NCBI GenBank assembly: GCA_029945375.1 | Contig: CM057064.1 | Location: 1,488,001-1,552,000, forward strand | Length of the DNA: 64,000 nucleotides | Direction of reading: 5' to 3' | Source of the DNA: Agaricus subrufescens | Taxonomy: Eukaryota; Basidiomycota; Agaricomycetes; Agaricales; Agaricaceae | In this document: piece after piece, positions 37,664 through 47,943 of the stretch | How positions within the stretch are numbered: position 1 is the stretch's first letter | Layout of the letters: every line of letters begins with the position of its first letter | The notes under the pieces: generated by a model | The model's input: the letters and a program-made list of their open reading frames with translations, nothing else | Databases searched by the model: none | Told to the model about the DNA's origin: nothing | Translations under genes and position numbers: made by a program

Positions 37664-39446
37664 CTAAAATCCGTACATTCGTCTCGGGAAAGATCTTTGC
37701 ACCCGCGCACGGGATAGGTTATAAACACAGCTAACCTCCGCCACATGCTGTTCAAACCACGGCAACCAATCCGATTTAATCGTTGGGCATTCATTCATCT
37801 TCAACACTTCTAACTTTTTCACTGCTACTAGTGTTGACGGGTCCGCTGTAGTCGAGAGATAGAGTCGTTGTTTGACTAAACTGTGTAAGGTAGATGTCTG
37901 TATGTCTGGACAACCCGAGACGTCGAGGTATCGTAGTCGAGGACAGTGGCATGGGAGACCATCCGGCCCCATGGTACCAAGGAAATCGATAGCTTTGTTT
38001 GCATGAATCCCATTCAGTGTGAACGACTCAAGCATTCGAATGGAGATCAACATGTTGCAAAGAGCGGCTTCGTCTAATGCTATTTTTTTCAAGCTAACCT
38101 CCGTCAGAAATGGGAAGTCTGCCTTGAGAAACGCGGATATGTTTGGATATGGGAGGGTATCAAGCCGTAGTTTTTGAAGAGCTGGAAAAGTGGATCGAAA
38201 GAGGAATGCTATTCCAAAGGTAGTGATTAGATCGAGTGTCTTCAAGTTTGGAAAGTTGAGAGAGCTTAATAAACTGATGGACGAGTCCCCGCTTGATATG
38301 TGGCAGGCATCAAGATAGAGCGACTCAAGCTGAGGATTGGAGAACAACAGATTATACACCAGCTGTTCACCATTTATACTGCACCGTTTGAGGTAGAGAC
38401 TTGTAAGGCAGGTAGGTAGTTGTCGCGTTGCCAGGGTTAAGCAAGGAGCATACATGATCGAGAGTGATTTCAGCTCCGGTAAGCACAGCATAAATGCATT
38501 GTTATACGACCCTCCTACGTTGATCTCGAGTTCATCGAGGCAGGAGAACATTGTGCGAGGAATTAAGTGCAGTAGAAGTCCCGGCGACTGTATCTTGCAG
38601 ATGCGTAGATACGACCAATCCATGTCATCAAGGAAACTAGGTCTCCCGATGGAACTTTTCGAGTCGTAGCAATCAAGGAAACTAGGTCTACCGATGAAGT
38701 TTCTTGGGTCGTAGGGATCAAGGAGACTAGGTCTCTCGATGGAACTTTTTGGGTCGTAGGATTCAAGGACACGCAGCTCCCGGATACGTTTTTTCGCTCT
38801 ATCAAGCCACAGGGATGCCTTCGTTTCGGCGTTCACCTCCGACAAAATGAGTGTGTGCCAAAAACTTGGTGTCTCCCAAATAACTTGCCGCCAAAAGGCG
38901 CAGACGTGCAACAGAGCGATAATCTGTGCATAATCATCTGCCAAGACACGTTGTAGAATCTCCATAAAGATCTCGGTAGGTATTTGGGCGATATAATTCT
39001 TCGTCTTCTTGAGGTTTTCGAGTGGCCTTTGTTGGCTTTCCACGATTGTTTGTGGACAGCTCTTCGTGCTGGGTATGATCTTCTGGTCTGACGCGAGCGA
39101 GAGCCCGGTCGACCATTGTGAGTGAAGCGTCAAAGTTATGAGCCTCCATGAAGAGTCGGGCAGCGCGCGCGTAACCGTGCCACTGCTGGGGTGCCAGGCC
39201 AATGGTTGTTTTTGCATCGCAGAGCGCGTCTGTCGGCCTGTTGAGAGCTGTGTATACTGCTGCACGTGAATCGTAGAGGATATACACAGCTTCGCCGTCA
39301 TTGGCGAGTGCCTGTTGATAATATATATTAGGACGAACGAGCGAACAGCTATGGATGTGTACCTGATTAAACTGCTCTAGTGCTTCATGGAACTTGCCCT
39401 GCTTGAACAGCTCGGTACCTCGTTCGAAATGGGGTCTCCGGCGCAT
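37664..39446 (-). pseudogene. TPR-F-box-leucine-rich protein, array copy 3, frameshifted
   Basis: The TPR half is open from MRRRPHFERGTELFKQGK at 39446 down to about 39050. The F-box and leucine-rich half (IPTEIFMEILQRVLADDYA to SFPRRMYGF) is open in another frame from there to 37664. Aligning by eye with copies 1 and 2 shows the cause. Where copy 2 has tgtcttaaatgcgacagc, copy 3 has only tgtggacagc at about 39050-39060, a net loss of 8 bases that shifts the frame. No GT..AG intron fits there to restore it. The LRR start also carries three copies of a 45-base unit where copy 1 has one. It may be a pseudogene, or yield a TPR-only protein. A sequencing error remains possible. Confidence 0.7.
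38618..38765 (-). repeat. 45-base minisatellite, three units, in F-box copy 3
   Basis: Three head-to-tail units each encode a 15-residue segment: YDPKSSIERPSLLDP, YDPRNFIGRPSFLDC and YDSKSSIGRPSFLDD. Copy 1 of the array has one unit at this place (YDSKSSIGKPSFLDD). The expansion is in frame and lies just before the first leucine-rich repeat. Confidence 0.8.
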
Positions 39447-39758
39447 GGATGTGAGGTGTTGAGGAATGAATTGAGTTGGTACAAGATTGACAAGTTCCCA
39501 GGCAAAGAATAAGTAATTAATCCTCCCGATCCTTCACACCCTACTGTCAGCTCTATTCATATGGCTGCTTGTCTTCGTTTCACGCGCAGGGTATGTATCT
39601 CGTACTACTATGACTACTAATATCTGAGAAATTATAGGTTTGGAAGAGTTTTGTAGACAACAAAGGTCCGTTGGTTTGCTTGGCACCATGCGGTGTTGCC
39701 AATGGAAGAAAGGAATCCTAGCCAATATTCTCTATCTCAGGTCATGATACACAGTGCT

Positions 39759-40073
39759 TTCCTAATGTGAGCAATTCACGAATACGCTGAAATTCAGAGT
39801 GTAGATTCACATTCACGTCTGATAGCTGCAAATTCATCGGGCAGTGCCTGGATGCGTCGAAACTTCATTAAAAATCGAACAATCTAACAGTGGGTCTTGC
39901 ATTTCATCATCTCCTGTACTTGACAAATAAACGGATTCCAGCAAACCGCGTCGGAGTACGTATTTCTTGTTCTCTATTAAAGTGGTATAGCTCATGTTTT
40001 TATATAGACAGGTAGATTCCTCCATGTTATCCCGGTTGACAAGGGTTAAATGCAACGCTGTCATACAGTACAC
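39759..40073 (-). pseudogene. Possible gene remnant on minus strand
   Basis: A 79-codon open frame from an ATG-containing region ends shortly after DPLLDCSIFNE. One base out of frame the sequence continues FRRIQALPDEFAAIRRECE before a stop, and in the third frame LSDVNVNLHSEFQRIREL. Three adjacent short frames with coding-like composition suggest a decayed or mis-joined gene end. No family is recognised, and an unrecognised spliced gene is equally possible. Confidence 0.25.
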
Positions 40074-40496
40074 GGAGGCCTCGTCCTTTCGCTGACCGAC
40101 ACCCTCGGATCGTTAGCTGTTGCTTCCAAGGGCTATTATATGACGGGAGTTTCTACTGACATTGGCACATCCTTCGTCCGACCCGCGGGTCGAGTCGGGG
40201 ACATGCTGTATGCCAAAACTACTCTAACCGGGATGGGAAAGCAATTGGCGTATACTCGCACAGATTTTACGAACAATAAAGGAGACTTGGTTGCCTATGG
40301 ATGTACGTCAAGCAGTGTCAAGTGTTTGTACGGAACTGACAGGGGACCCAGTCCACACCAAATACGTTGGCAAGTCCTCTGTGCACGAGGTGAGCATCTC
40401 GCGATTAGACGCTAACGAGTCTGACATGGCCGCGAGCAGAAGAACGTAAAGCTGTCGGAGGACGGAGAGAAAGTGCTAGAGGGCGAGGATATGTAG
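40050..40496 (+). CDS. Hotdog-fold thioesterase (ACOT13/PaaI-like), N-terminus uncertain
   Basis: The conserved hotdog core is clear: TVHGGLVLSLTDTLGSLAV, GVSTDIGTSFVRPA, GDMLYAKTTLTGMGK, AYTRTDFTN, then across two introns the tail HTKYVGKSSVHEKNVKLS and DGEKVLEGEDM. HGG is the active-site region and the second aspartate in LTDT lies on the central helix. Introns are at about 40312-40361 and 40390-40439. The ATG at 40050 is preceded by an in-frame stop and leaves only five residues before the HGG motif, whereas relatives have about 50-70. Either an upstream exon was missed (an acceptor at 40066 would allow one) or the gene lost its 5' end. ALG6 starts 96 bases downstream. Confidence 0.7.
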
Positions 40497-40592
40497 ATCA
40501 TAGATAGTTGAATTGCCGGATGAGTTGCCGGAGTCCGGGTGACTGGCACACGTCAATGGGATGCTGTCTTCCGCGATTTCTCCTCCTTCACC

Positions 40593-43541
40593 ATGGACGT
40601 CCACACGTCCCTCCCCAGGCGCGCTGACCTCGCCCGTGGCCCGCAGCGCAGTCGCGTGCCCTCCATCTACACCAACCCCAGCCCCGTAACGTCTCGCGGC
40701 GACTCCCCCTCCAACCCCCGCTCCCAAGGCCTGCCTGGCACCAGCAGTGGATATTCGGGGCCCTACAGAATGATCCCAGGAAAATCCAAACCAAGCTCTG
40801 CGCCACTCCAACCGCCGCAGTATGTCCTTCCTCCCGCCTACTTCTAATTATCAACCAGGATGGGAGGTGCTCAAGTTTTCGGATAGGAAAAAGCTATCTA
40901 TATTAGCCCCTGTACCGAGGAGGGACCTTATTGATAGTAGTGCTAGTTCGACCTGGTTAGAAGCTATGAACGAAGAAGACTCGGATCTCCATAACTTTGA
41001 GGCTATTACACCTCCACTGTCCTCAGGGAATCTCTATGCTCGTGGCACTTCCCCTCCTTCTGACACGTTATCGGCCTCAACATTATATTCTGTACATCAT
41101 CAACATTCACCCACACGCGCCCGGTCACCACTACCATTCCGTGATTCAGCCCCCAATGCCCTGCCAGCTGGCACTCCGAGGTTTTTGCCACAACAAGAGC
41201 TTGGCGTATCGGCCTCGAGTTCTAGTTTCGTGTCTTCACAGACCGGCCAGAAACTTCGCGATAGAAAGCCTTCTGGCCCGTCGTTCAGTACGTTATATAA
41301 TAATCAACAGCTTTTCATGAAGGAACATGGGATGGAAGGTAGAATTGGTCCATCTTCAAGCCGTCCTTCGTCATCTCAACTCCCGCGGCTTCAACATGGC
41401 CATGGCCAAGAAGCCGCTGAAGAAAGGGACAAAGAGGGCATGGGCAAAGCATGGATCAGGTGGATGCATAAACGTGGAGCCAGAGATTGGGTTGTACCAC
41501 TGCTTGTGCTCACGTCGACCCTGGTCAAGTTTTGCGTCAGCCTAGGGTCGTATTCTGGTACGTCCTCATTTTGTCGGCGAGGGAGAATACTTATGGGCTG
41601 CAGGCCATAATACACCACCCATGTATGGGGACTATGAAGCGCAAAGGCATTGGATGGAGCTGACCTTGCACCTGCCTTTCCGCCAATGGTATACCTATGA
41701 CCTCCAGTATTGGGGTCTAGACTATCCCCCTCTAACGGCATACGTCTCTTGGCTGTGTGGTGTGGCGTAAGTCTGTCACCTCCTAGCTCTAGCTCCACAC
41801 ATTGAGATATCCCGTAAATCAGCGCACATTGGATAAATCCAGCTTGGGTCGCGCTGGATGCTTCCCGAGGTATTGAGACTGAAGGGAGTAAAGCATTCAT
41901 GAGGTCTACTGTTGTCGTGTGGGACCTGCTGATCTATGTCCCCGCGCTTCTGATGTTTGCCAGGGTATGGCACGAAAATCGATCTGGCCGAACGCAAGTG
42001 AGTAAAGCCGTTATCCTTGGTTCTTTTTCTCAAAATTCAGCGCTAGGAACTCGCACTGCTAACGTTGCTCTTCCACCCGGCCCTTCTCCTGATTGACTTT
42101 GGCCACTTTCAGTACAACTCGGTCATGCTTGGTACGGAGGTTTTATATCGTTAACATTTGCTTGCGTTTACCTCGCTCTAGGGTTTACGTTACTTGCGAT
42201 CAATTTCTTTGCTACTGGGCACGATTTGACCGGTGCTATTTGTTTCGTGCTGAGCCTCGGTTTTAAGCAGATGGCTTTGTATTACGCCCCTGCGGTTGGC
42301 TCGTATTTACTGGCGAGATGTGTATTTCTCGGTATTCCTGGCCCTGGGTATGTTCTATTTATATTCTCATGATGGCCGCGCTGAATGTTCCTGTCTCGAA
42401 AGTTTCAAACACTTCACGCGACTTGCGATTATCACTGTCTCTTCCTTTATGGTTCTTTTTTTGCCCTTCTATCTCCCACCTTTCACTCAATCTTTCACGG
42501 ATATCCTGAATCCCGTTACGCGTATTTTCCCTTTCAATCGGGGCTTGTTTGAAGACAAGGTTGCCAACTTCTGGTGCGCAAGTAATGTGGTCCTCAAGTG
42601 GCGCGAACGTGTCAGCAGGGGTGTGTTGGTCAAGTTTTCTACCGGTTTGACCGCACTTGGATTCTTGCCAAGTGTGGGTGTTATGTTAAACTCTGGATGG
42701 AGGATGCGTTTGTCCACCATTCCTAATGCTGAGAAAGAGGAACAAAGGAATCAGGCACCCTTCCTCCCGCTTCTCCCGTATGCGCTATTGGCATCCTCTT
42801 TTTCATTCTTCTTATTCTCGTTCCAAGTTCACGAGAAAACGATTTTGGTTCCACTCTTACCCATGACACTGTTACTGTCTGGTGCTCCTGTGGATTCATC
42901 TGTCTATGCTTGGGGTGTGTTGGTCAATAATATTGGCGTTTTTAGGTGTGTGGATGCTGGTTGATTGTCGAATAGTCTGTTTGACTGATGAATGGGACAT
43001 AGCATGTGGCCGCTGCTCAAGAAAGATGGACTTGGCGTACAATATATCGCCATGTTGATTCTCTGGAATCGAATGATTGGATATAATCCGTTACGTTTAC
43101 CATCTGGCACACTTGTGCAGTTACTATCACTCGTGACTAACTTTTTCCCTGCACTTTATAAGGAAAGTAGACTGATTGTTCATTTAGGCTACATATGCAG
43201 CGGCTATAGGACTCCATGTTTTGGAGTTCATGTTCAGCCCACCGTCACGATATCCCGACATATACCCTGTTCTGAATGTGCTCATCAGCACCCCCGTGTT
43301 TGTTTTGGCGTGGTTGTGGAGCATCAAGTGCGGGATTGAGGTTGGCTGGGCAGTTGGTGGACCGGGACCCGCATCATCCGGTTCAACGGCGGCATCGACC
43401 CAAGGAGACCCAATAGGTGCGAGGGCGAAGAGTGTTGGCCTGAGTGCTGGCGACGAGGGTCCGGAGGGTTTCCGGCAGAAAGGCGGGAGGGCGGTGAGTC
43501 TTGGGGCTAGTCAGGTTGGTCGGCGGAAGAGGCTAGGGTGA
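40593..43541 (+). CDS. ALG6: Dolichyl-P-Glc:Man9GlcNAc2-PP-dolichol alpha-1,3-glucosyltransferase
   Basis: An ER-membrane enzyme that adds the first glucose to the lipid-linked N-glycan precursor. Hallmarks include [17 protein letters not shown] and [19 protein letters not shown], the luminal loop with the catalytic acidic residues. [18 protein letters not shown] and [11 protein letters not shown] follow, then [18 protein letters not shown]. Many hydrophobic segments follow the first one, [16 protein letters not shown]. Introns of about 45-70 bases occur near 40820-40886, 41560-41608, 41767-41821, 42000-42048, 42131-42181 and 42945-43003, among others. About 230-240 hydrophilic Ser/Pro-rich residues precede the first membrane segment, and a Gly/Arg-rich tail of about 60 residues follows the last; yeast Alg6 has neither. 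The first intron needs its acceptor at 40885-40886 to stay in frame. Confidence 0.9.
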
Positions 43542-43671
43542 AGGACCATTAATTAGTTGTCGCTCGTTGGGTAGATTAGTTTTAGACGCCTAGTTTTGAA
43601 TTCGGGGTGGTGAGATCACGTGCGCGGTCATTTGCAAGCTCGGGGTGTGCAGTGTTCCTTGTCAATCGCAA

Positions 43672-45016
43672 ATGCTTGCTGCTGCAGCCCGAAGACCATC
43701 GCCCACCGCCGCCGTCCTCGTCCGTCGCTTCGCCACCGAACCCCTCGCTGCAGGCAGCAACTCCCATTCCTCCTCTCCACCGCCGCCGCCCCCCTCCAAA
43801 CCCCGATCTCACCTCTACCCGCACCCCCGACCTGCTAAATCTCAGCAACCATCTCACAATGCTCGCATGCCCCGACTGCCGGCTACATTTGGTCGTAATC
43901 AACTATTGCCCGTGACTGATGCCACACGCGCGCTGCTGGAAAACATCGTAGCCAAGTTCAATGCCCCTATACGATATGCCTTTGCTTATGGATCAGGGGT
44001 GTTTGAACAAGATGGGCGGGGGAAGGATTCGGAGAAACCGATGTTGGATTTTATGTTTGCAGTGACCCACCCAGCACACTTTCATTCTATCAATATGCAA
44101 CAGTACCCAGCACATTACCCCCTGCACGCGAGAGTGCTTGGCTCGAGTTATGTCGAGAGAGTGGAGAATATAGGACCTGGAGTATGGTTCAATGCTTATG
44201 TTCCTATGAATGATGTGGTAAGTTTTACGTTTTGTGCCTCCCTCTCGCCATTATTCCTTGGAGAGAGGTAGGAGGCGCTCAGTTTTGCCGAGCTGACGCG
44301 CGGAATTCTGATCCGGTTAGGTGATCAAATACGGTGTCACAAGTGTTGATAACCTATGCAACGATCTACTCAATTGGCGTACTTTATACCTAGCTGGTCG
44401 CATGCACAAACCTCTACGGATTATCAAAGATGATGCTCGTGTGCGATTAACCCAACAAGTCAATCTTACGTCCGCAGTACGTGCAGCACTCTTAACACTG
44501 CCGGATCAATTCTCGGAAACGCAGTTGTTCGAGACTGTTGCTGCCATTTCGTATAATGGTGATCCGAGAATGCTTCTTCCTGCGGAGAATCGTGGAAAGG
44601 TTGGGAATATTGTGCGGAAACAGGGGGGACAGTTTAAAGAATTGTATCAGCGGCTTTTGGTTGGGCTTCCTGGGACTCATTGGCCCGCGCATCTAAATGA
44701 GATTAAACAAGACACAAGTCCGCATGCTAGGACTTATCATCTTCGCAAGTTGCCGCAGAATTTACTTTTACGGGTGCGAAGTCGGTATTCGGAGAAGGGT
44801 GTGAGTGAAGAGTTGTTGAAGGAGGATGAGAATGCGTATTGGTTGAAGTTGGCTGCGGATGAAGTAGTGTTGAGAAGGGTGATCTTGGAAGAAATAGGTA
44901 AGATTGTTAGAGGGCCTGCGACGGTGCAGTCGATGAAGGGGGTTGTAACGGCTGGTGTTGGGAAGAGCATCAGGTATAGCACGGCGAAAATTGGCAAGTG
45001 GTGGAGCGGTTCATGA
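43672..45016 (+). CDS. TAM41: Mitochondrial CDP-diacylglycerol synthase Tam41
   Basis: This matrix-side inner-membrane enzyme makes CDP-diacylglycerol from phosphatidic acid for cardiolipin synthesis. The start ATG at 43672 gives an Arg/Ala-rich presequence (MLAAAARRPSPTAAVLVRR), as expected for mitochondrial import. After a Pro/Ser-rich stretch comes the nucleotidyltransferase core: IRYAFAYGSGVFEQ with the GS motif, then KPMLDFMFAVTHP with its aspartate, and GPGVWFNAYVPMNDV. The C-terminal part has VIKYGVTSVDNLCNDLLNW, YLAGRMHKPLRII and EAxxSYNGDPRM-like AISYNGDPRM. There is one intron near 44219-44321. Length, about 415 residues, fits the family. An in-frame GTG 27 bases upstream is not used as start. 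The ALG6 stop lies about 130 bases upstream. Confidence 0.92.
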
Positions 45017-45234
45017 ACGACGATCGTTCGAGCTTCAAGTTTTATTGGGATACATCTCACTTTGGCGTTGCATTGCATTATCCCTTATCCTTGTTCGAAA
45101 CTTTCTAATCAACCCCACTCTTTTATCCTAGTATCTATTGCATAGCATGACTGGGACGGAATAATATATGTACAACTTTATAATGGAGACATTTTGTTAA
45201 ATTGTTGGCTAGCGAGATTAGAAGTACAGATAAA

Positions 45235-45979
45235 TTATGAGTTCGTATATGGCACGATATGGCACCTGAAGTAGACGAATGTCAGCCCGACGCCTTTGGT
45301 TGGAGAACAATAACATACCCCAGCATACCACGTCCTCCCCAACCTTGCCTTGGTATCAGAGTCAGGTACTTCTGCTCCCCTGAACGCGTGATCCGGATGA
45401 TGATATGTTTCTAACGTACAAATGTATATGTATCAGTCGGCGCAGAAAAAGCAGAATATTCGGACATACATCCTCGTTCTGGGACACAAGAGTAGCCAAC
45501 GGTGCTAGAGACGAAGGTGGATTGAAAGAAGACTTGACAAGATTGCCGAATTTGAGGATGAGATCTTCCCTCTGCATACCAGCTTCCGCAGCAGGACTTC
45601 CAGGAGCAACACCGTCCACTCTCGCAAAAGGCACAAAACCATCCTGCTGCGTTCTTTGTCCTTGGCTACCCATACTCGACTCAGGGTCCTCATCAGGTTT
45701 AGCATAAACTTGTTCCAAAACTTTCCCGGCCTCATTCATAACATCTTTTAGATCATTCCTCAATTCGATTATCCTCACTCTAGCTTTTCGGACTGCGTAA
45801 ATGTCGATATCTGCGCGCGGGAAACCTTCAGCGTCGATGAGAGGGGTGGTCATGTCGATGTTGTTGGTTTGGAGGATGGATATGTGGGATTGGATTTCAT
45901 TTTCGATGGCGGATTTTTTGAGCATGAGGGCTTGGGCTTGGGTTACGGGCGATGTTGGAGAGGGAAGTATGAAGCCCAT
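45235..45979 (-). CDS. 26S proteasome assembly chaperone Nas2/PSMD9
   Basis: A PDZ-containing chaperone that binds the Rpt5 C-terminus during base assembly. The N-terminal helical part reads LKKSAIENEIQSHISILQ and AVRKARVRIIELRNDLKDVM. The PDZ domain has FARVDGVAPGSPAAEAGM and REDLILKFGNL. It continues through an intron at about 45408-45468 into HIIIRITRSGEQKYLTLIP, WGGRGMLG, and after a last intron (about 45268-45318) the closing GCHIVPYTNS. The GCHI(V) ending is a family hallmark. Length is about 210 residues. Two in-frame ATGs exist (46021 and 45979); the second gives the usual short N-terminus MGFILPSP. Confidence 0.9.
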
Positions 45980-46098
45980 TCTTACTCGGACAGTGGATGG
46001 TAAGTAGTGGTTATCAGGCAAGGATGGTGACGTAACGACCCAGTTCTGTGGTTTGTGTATTACAAGATTATATCATACATAAACATCTGTTTTCATTC

Positions 46099-47771
46099 TC
46101 ATCCTTCCTGTTCATTTTCACCTTGTCCTGTGATATCTCGAATCCCCTTCTGCGAGAAGCTCAATATTCCCCCCATATCCAAGCTGTTTACCACGTTCTC
46201 CGCTGTTGGTACATCCATTTCACCGAGGACTTTGTTGACCTCTTCAAGGTCGCCTCCTTTAAGTGCCTCCTGCAGATCAGCAGGGAAGGCGGAAAAGATA
46301 TCCCAACGAAGTTGTAACGCTTTACGAACTTCCTCTACGTCGAGATTCTCCGTACCAGGCCCCTCAAGTGTGAGATGCTCGGGAGGTGGGCCTTCGGGAA
46401 CCTCAAACTCGATTTTTACGCTTGGATCCTCGGCAACAAGTTGTATCTGTTCCCTGCCTGCACTTGCAGCTTCGGTGGTAACCTTGACTCTCTCGACGAG
46501 ATGATTATACGTTCTTTCGAAATCGTCAAGGAAGATCTTTTCGGCGCGGCTATCACCACTGATCATTCTAAGACCGGACGTTAAAATCAGTCTGTTACTG
46601 CAAAAACAACAAACTTACTTCTTGAAGAACATACGAGGACCGTCGGCACCGAGTTTTTCGCAGTATTGTAGGAGCAGGCTTTGATGTATACATTGCTTAG
46701 CATACTTCTTTTTGCCATCGCCCTGAGCAGTGAAAGCAGCAACGAGCAGAGCGTCAGAAGCACCGTCAACATAAACGTCCCGATGATTCTGAATGTATTC
46801 CCATGACTTTTCATACTCCCTCAGTGGAATTTTTGCAAAGCCCTCCAACACGGGTGTGAGTTCAGGAAGATCGATTTCTTCATCGTCAGATGCGTCCTCT
46901 GGCTCTGGGGCAGGTTTCGGCGCTGTAGCAGAGGATGAGGCACCAGGATTCAGGACTTCTATCGTTGTTTCCTTGGCCTTTTGCTTCTGCTTGGGTTTTG
47001 TAACGGGTTGTGGCGCAGGCTTGGGTGGCACGTACTGCAAGCGATGGTCAGTTCAGGGTAGTGCGACGAAAAAAGGGGTAGATACTTTGCTATCGAAGCC
47101 TTCATGAATGTCTTCACTTGTAATCTTCTTCTTCTGCTCTTGAACTTCATCCTCTAGCTCTTGTTGCTTTTTATCAATTTCTTTCTGTAGTTCTCGCACA
47201 TGCATAGCCATCTCATCCGCAAGCTCTGAGCCTAACTTGGCCTGTTTTTCGGATTGTGAGAGATTCAGCATAGATATGCGCTTCATCACAGCATCTGTTA
47301 CGCCCCTCAGTAAGATAAGGAGCATGCCATCGTATGTCTGCTCTGGTTTTGAGGAATCGTTCCCAGGAGGACAATCCTTGGAAGGGTTCTTCTCGAGCTT
47401 CTCAACAAGAGAATTGAAATAAGACAATTGTTGATCTGAATTTGCCAGTTTGTCGGCCATCTCTTTCACGCGTGGCAGGAGGACATTATCACAATCGATG
47501 TTGGCCTCGAGCTGTGAGATCTTGTGTTTACGCACTTCCCGCTTTTCGTGGATGTCGCGCTGCCGCCACCTCCACGCAGAGTTTGAGACCAGGTTGAAGC
47601 TAGTTCAATCTCGAAACTTACCGCACAAGAGAGCGGTGGTCGACATTGGGATGACCTTCGATATCTGAATCATCAGAGACCTGAATCGATCGGGGGTTAA
47701 GTTCGCGGGACCCAAGGCATGCACCAGAGACGTACCTCGAGCTGGTCCCACTTGGAGTAGTTGAGAGGCAT
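46099..47771 (-). CDS. CDC37: Hsp90 co-chaperone Cdc37
   Basis: Cdc37 delivers protein kinases to Hsp90. The N-terminus is diagnostic: MPLNYSKWDQLE, an intron, then VSDDSDIEGHPNVD with the conserved CK2-type serine (Ser14 here), followed by SLVRWRQRDIHEKREVRK. A long coiled coil follows (VRELQKEIDKKQQELEDEV). The central Hsp90-binding domain contains YEKSWEYIQNHRDVY and QCIHQSLLLQYCEKLG, then ADGPRMFFKK across an intron at about 46567-46618. The C-terminal domain ends GGILSFSQKGIRDI. Exon one is only about 36 bases. Spliced length is about 500 residues, the usual fungal size. It is divergent from the PPWD1-like gene, 172 bases away. Confidence 0.94.
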
Positions 47772-47943
47772 TGTTGGATGGTGAGGGAGAGAAGAGGCTG
47801 GGACTGGATTGCTTTTAATAGGTCCACCCGCGCAGAACGTTCTCGAATCTCAACTCCAATTCGTCCAATATCCAACATCTCTGCAGAAGCCAGAAAGTGG
47901 CTCGTGTTTACCGTTGTTTTCTCCCACTTCCTCCTCCCAGACC
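47772..47943. promoter_or_regulatory. Bidirectional promoter of CDC37 and PPWD1-like gene
   Basis: Start codons of two divergent proteostasis genes lie 172 bases apart. The interval contains GAAnnTTC-like fragments (ACGTTCTCGAATCTC near 47835 and GCAGAAGCCAGAAAG near 47882) that could be heat-shock elements. This reading is tentative. Confidence 0.35.

Larger units (their letters stand above)
33877..39600 (-). repeat. Tandem duplication, three units of about 1.89 kb
   Basis: The stop codons of the three F-box genes are 1,894 and 1,893 bases apart and the start codons 1,901 and 1,954. The unit includes the gene plus its short upstream region. The sequence around ATTCATATGGCTGCTT followed by CGTTTCACGCG occurs upstream of every copy (near 35700-35730, 37605-37635 and 39555-39590). 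Confidence 0.85.

Noticed and set aside
43645..43671. Upstream GTG as the TAM41 start
   Set aside because: The ATG at 43672 gives a good mitochondrial presequence; a non-ATG start is not needed.
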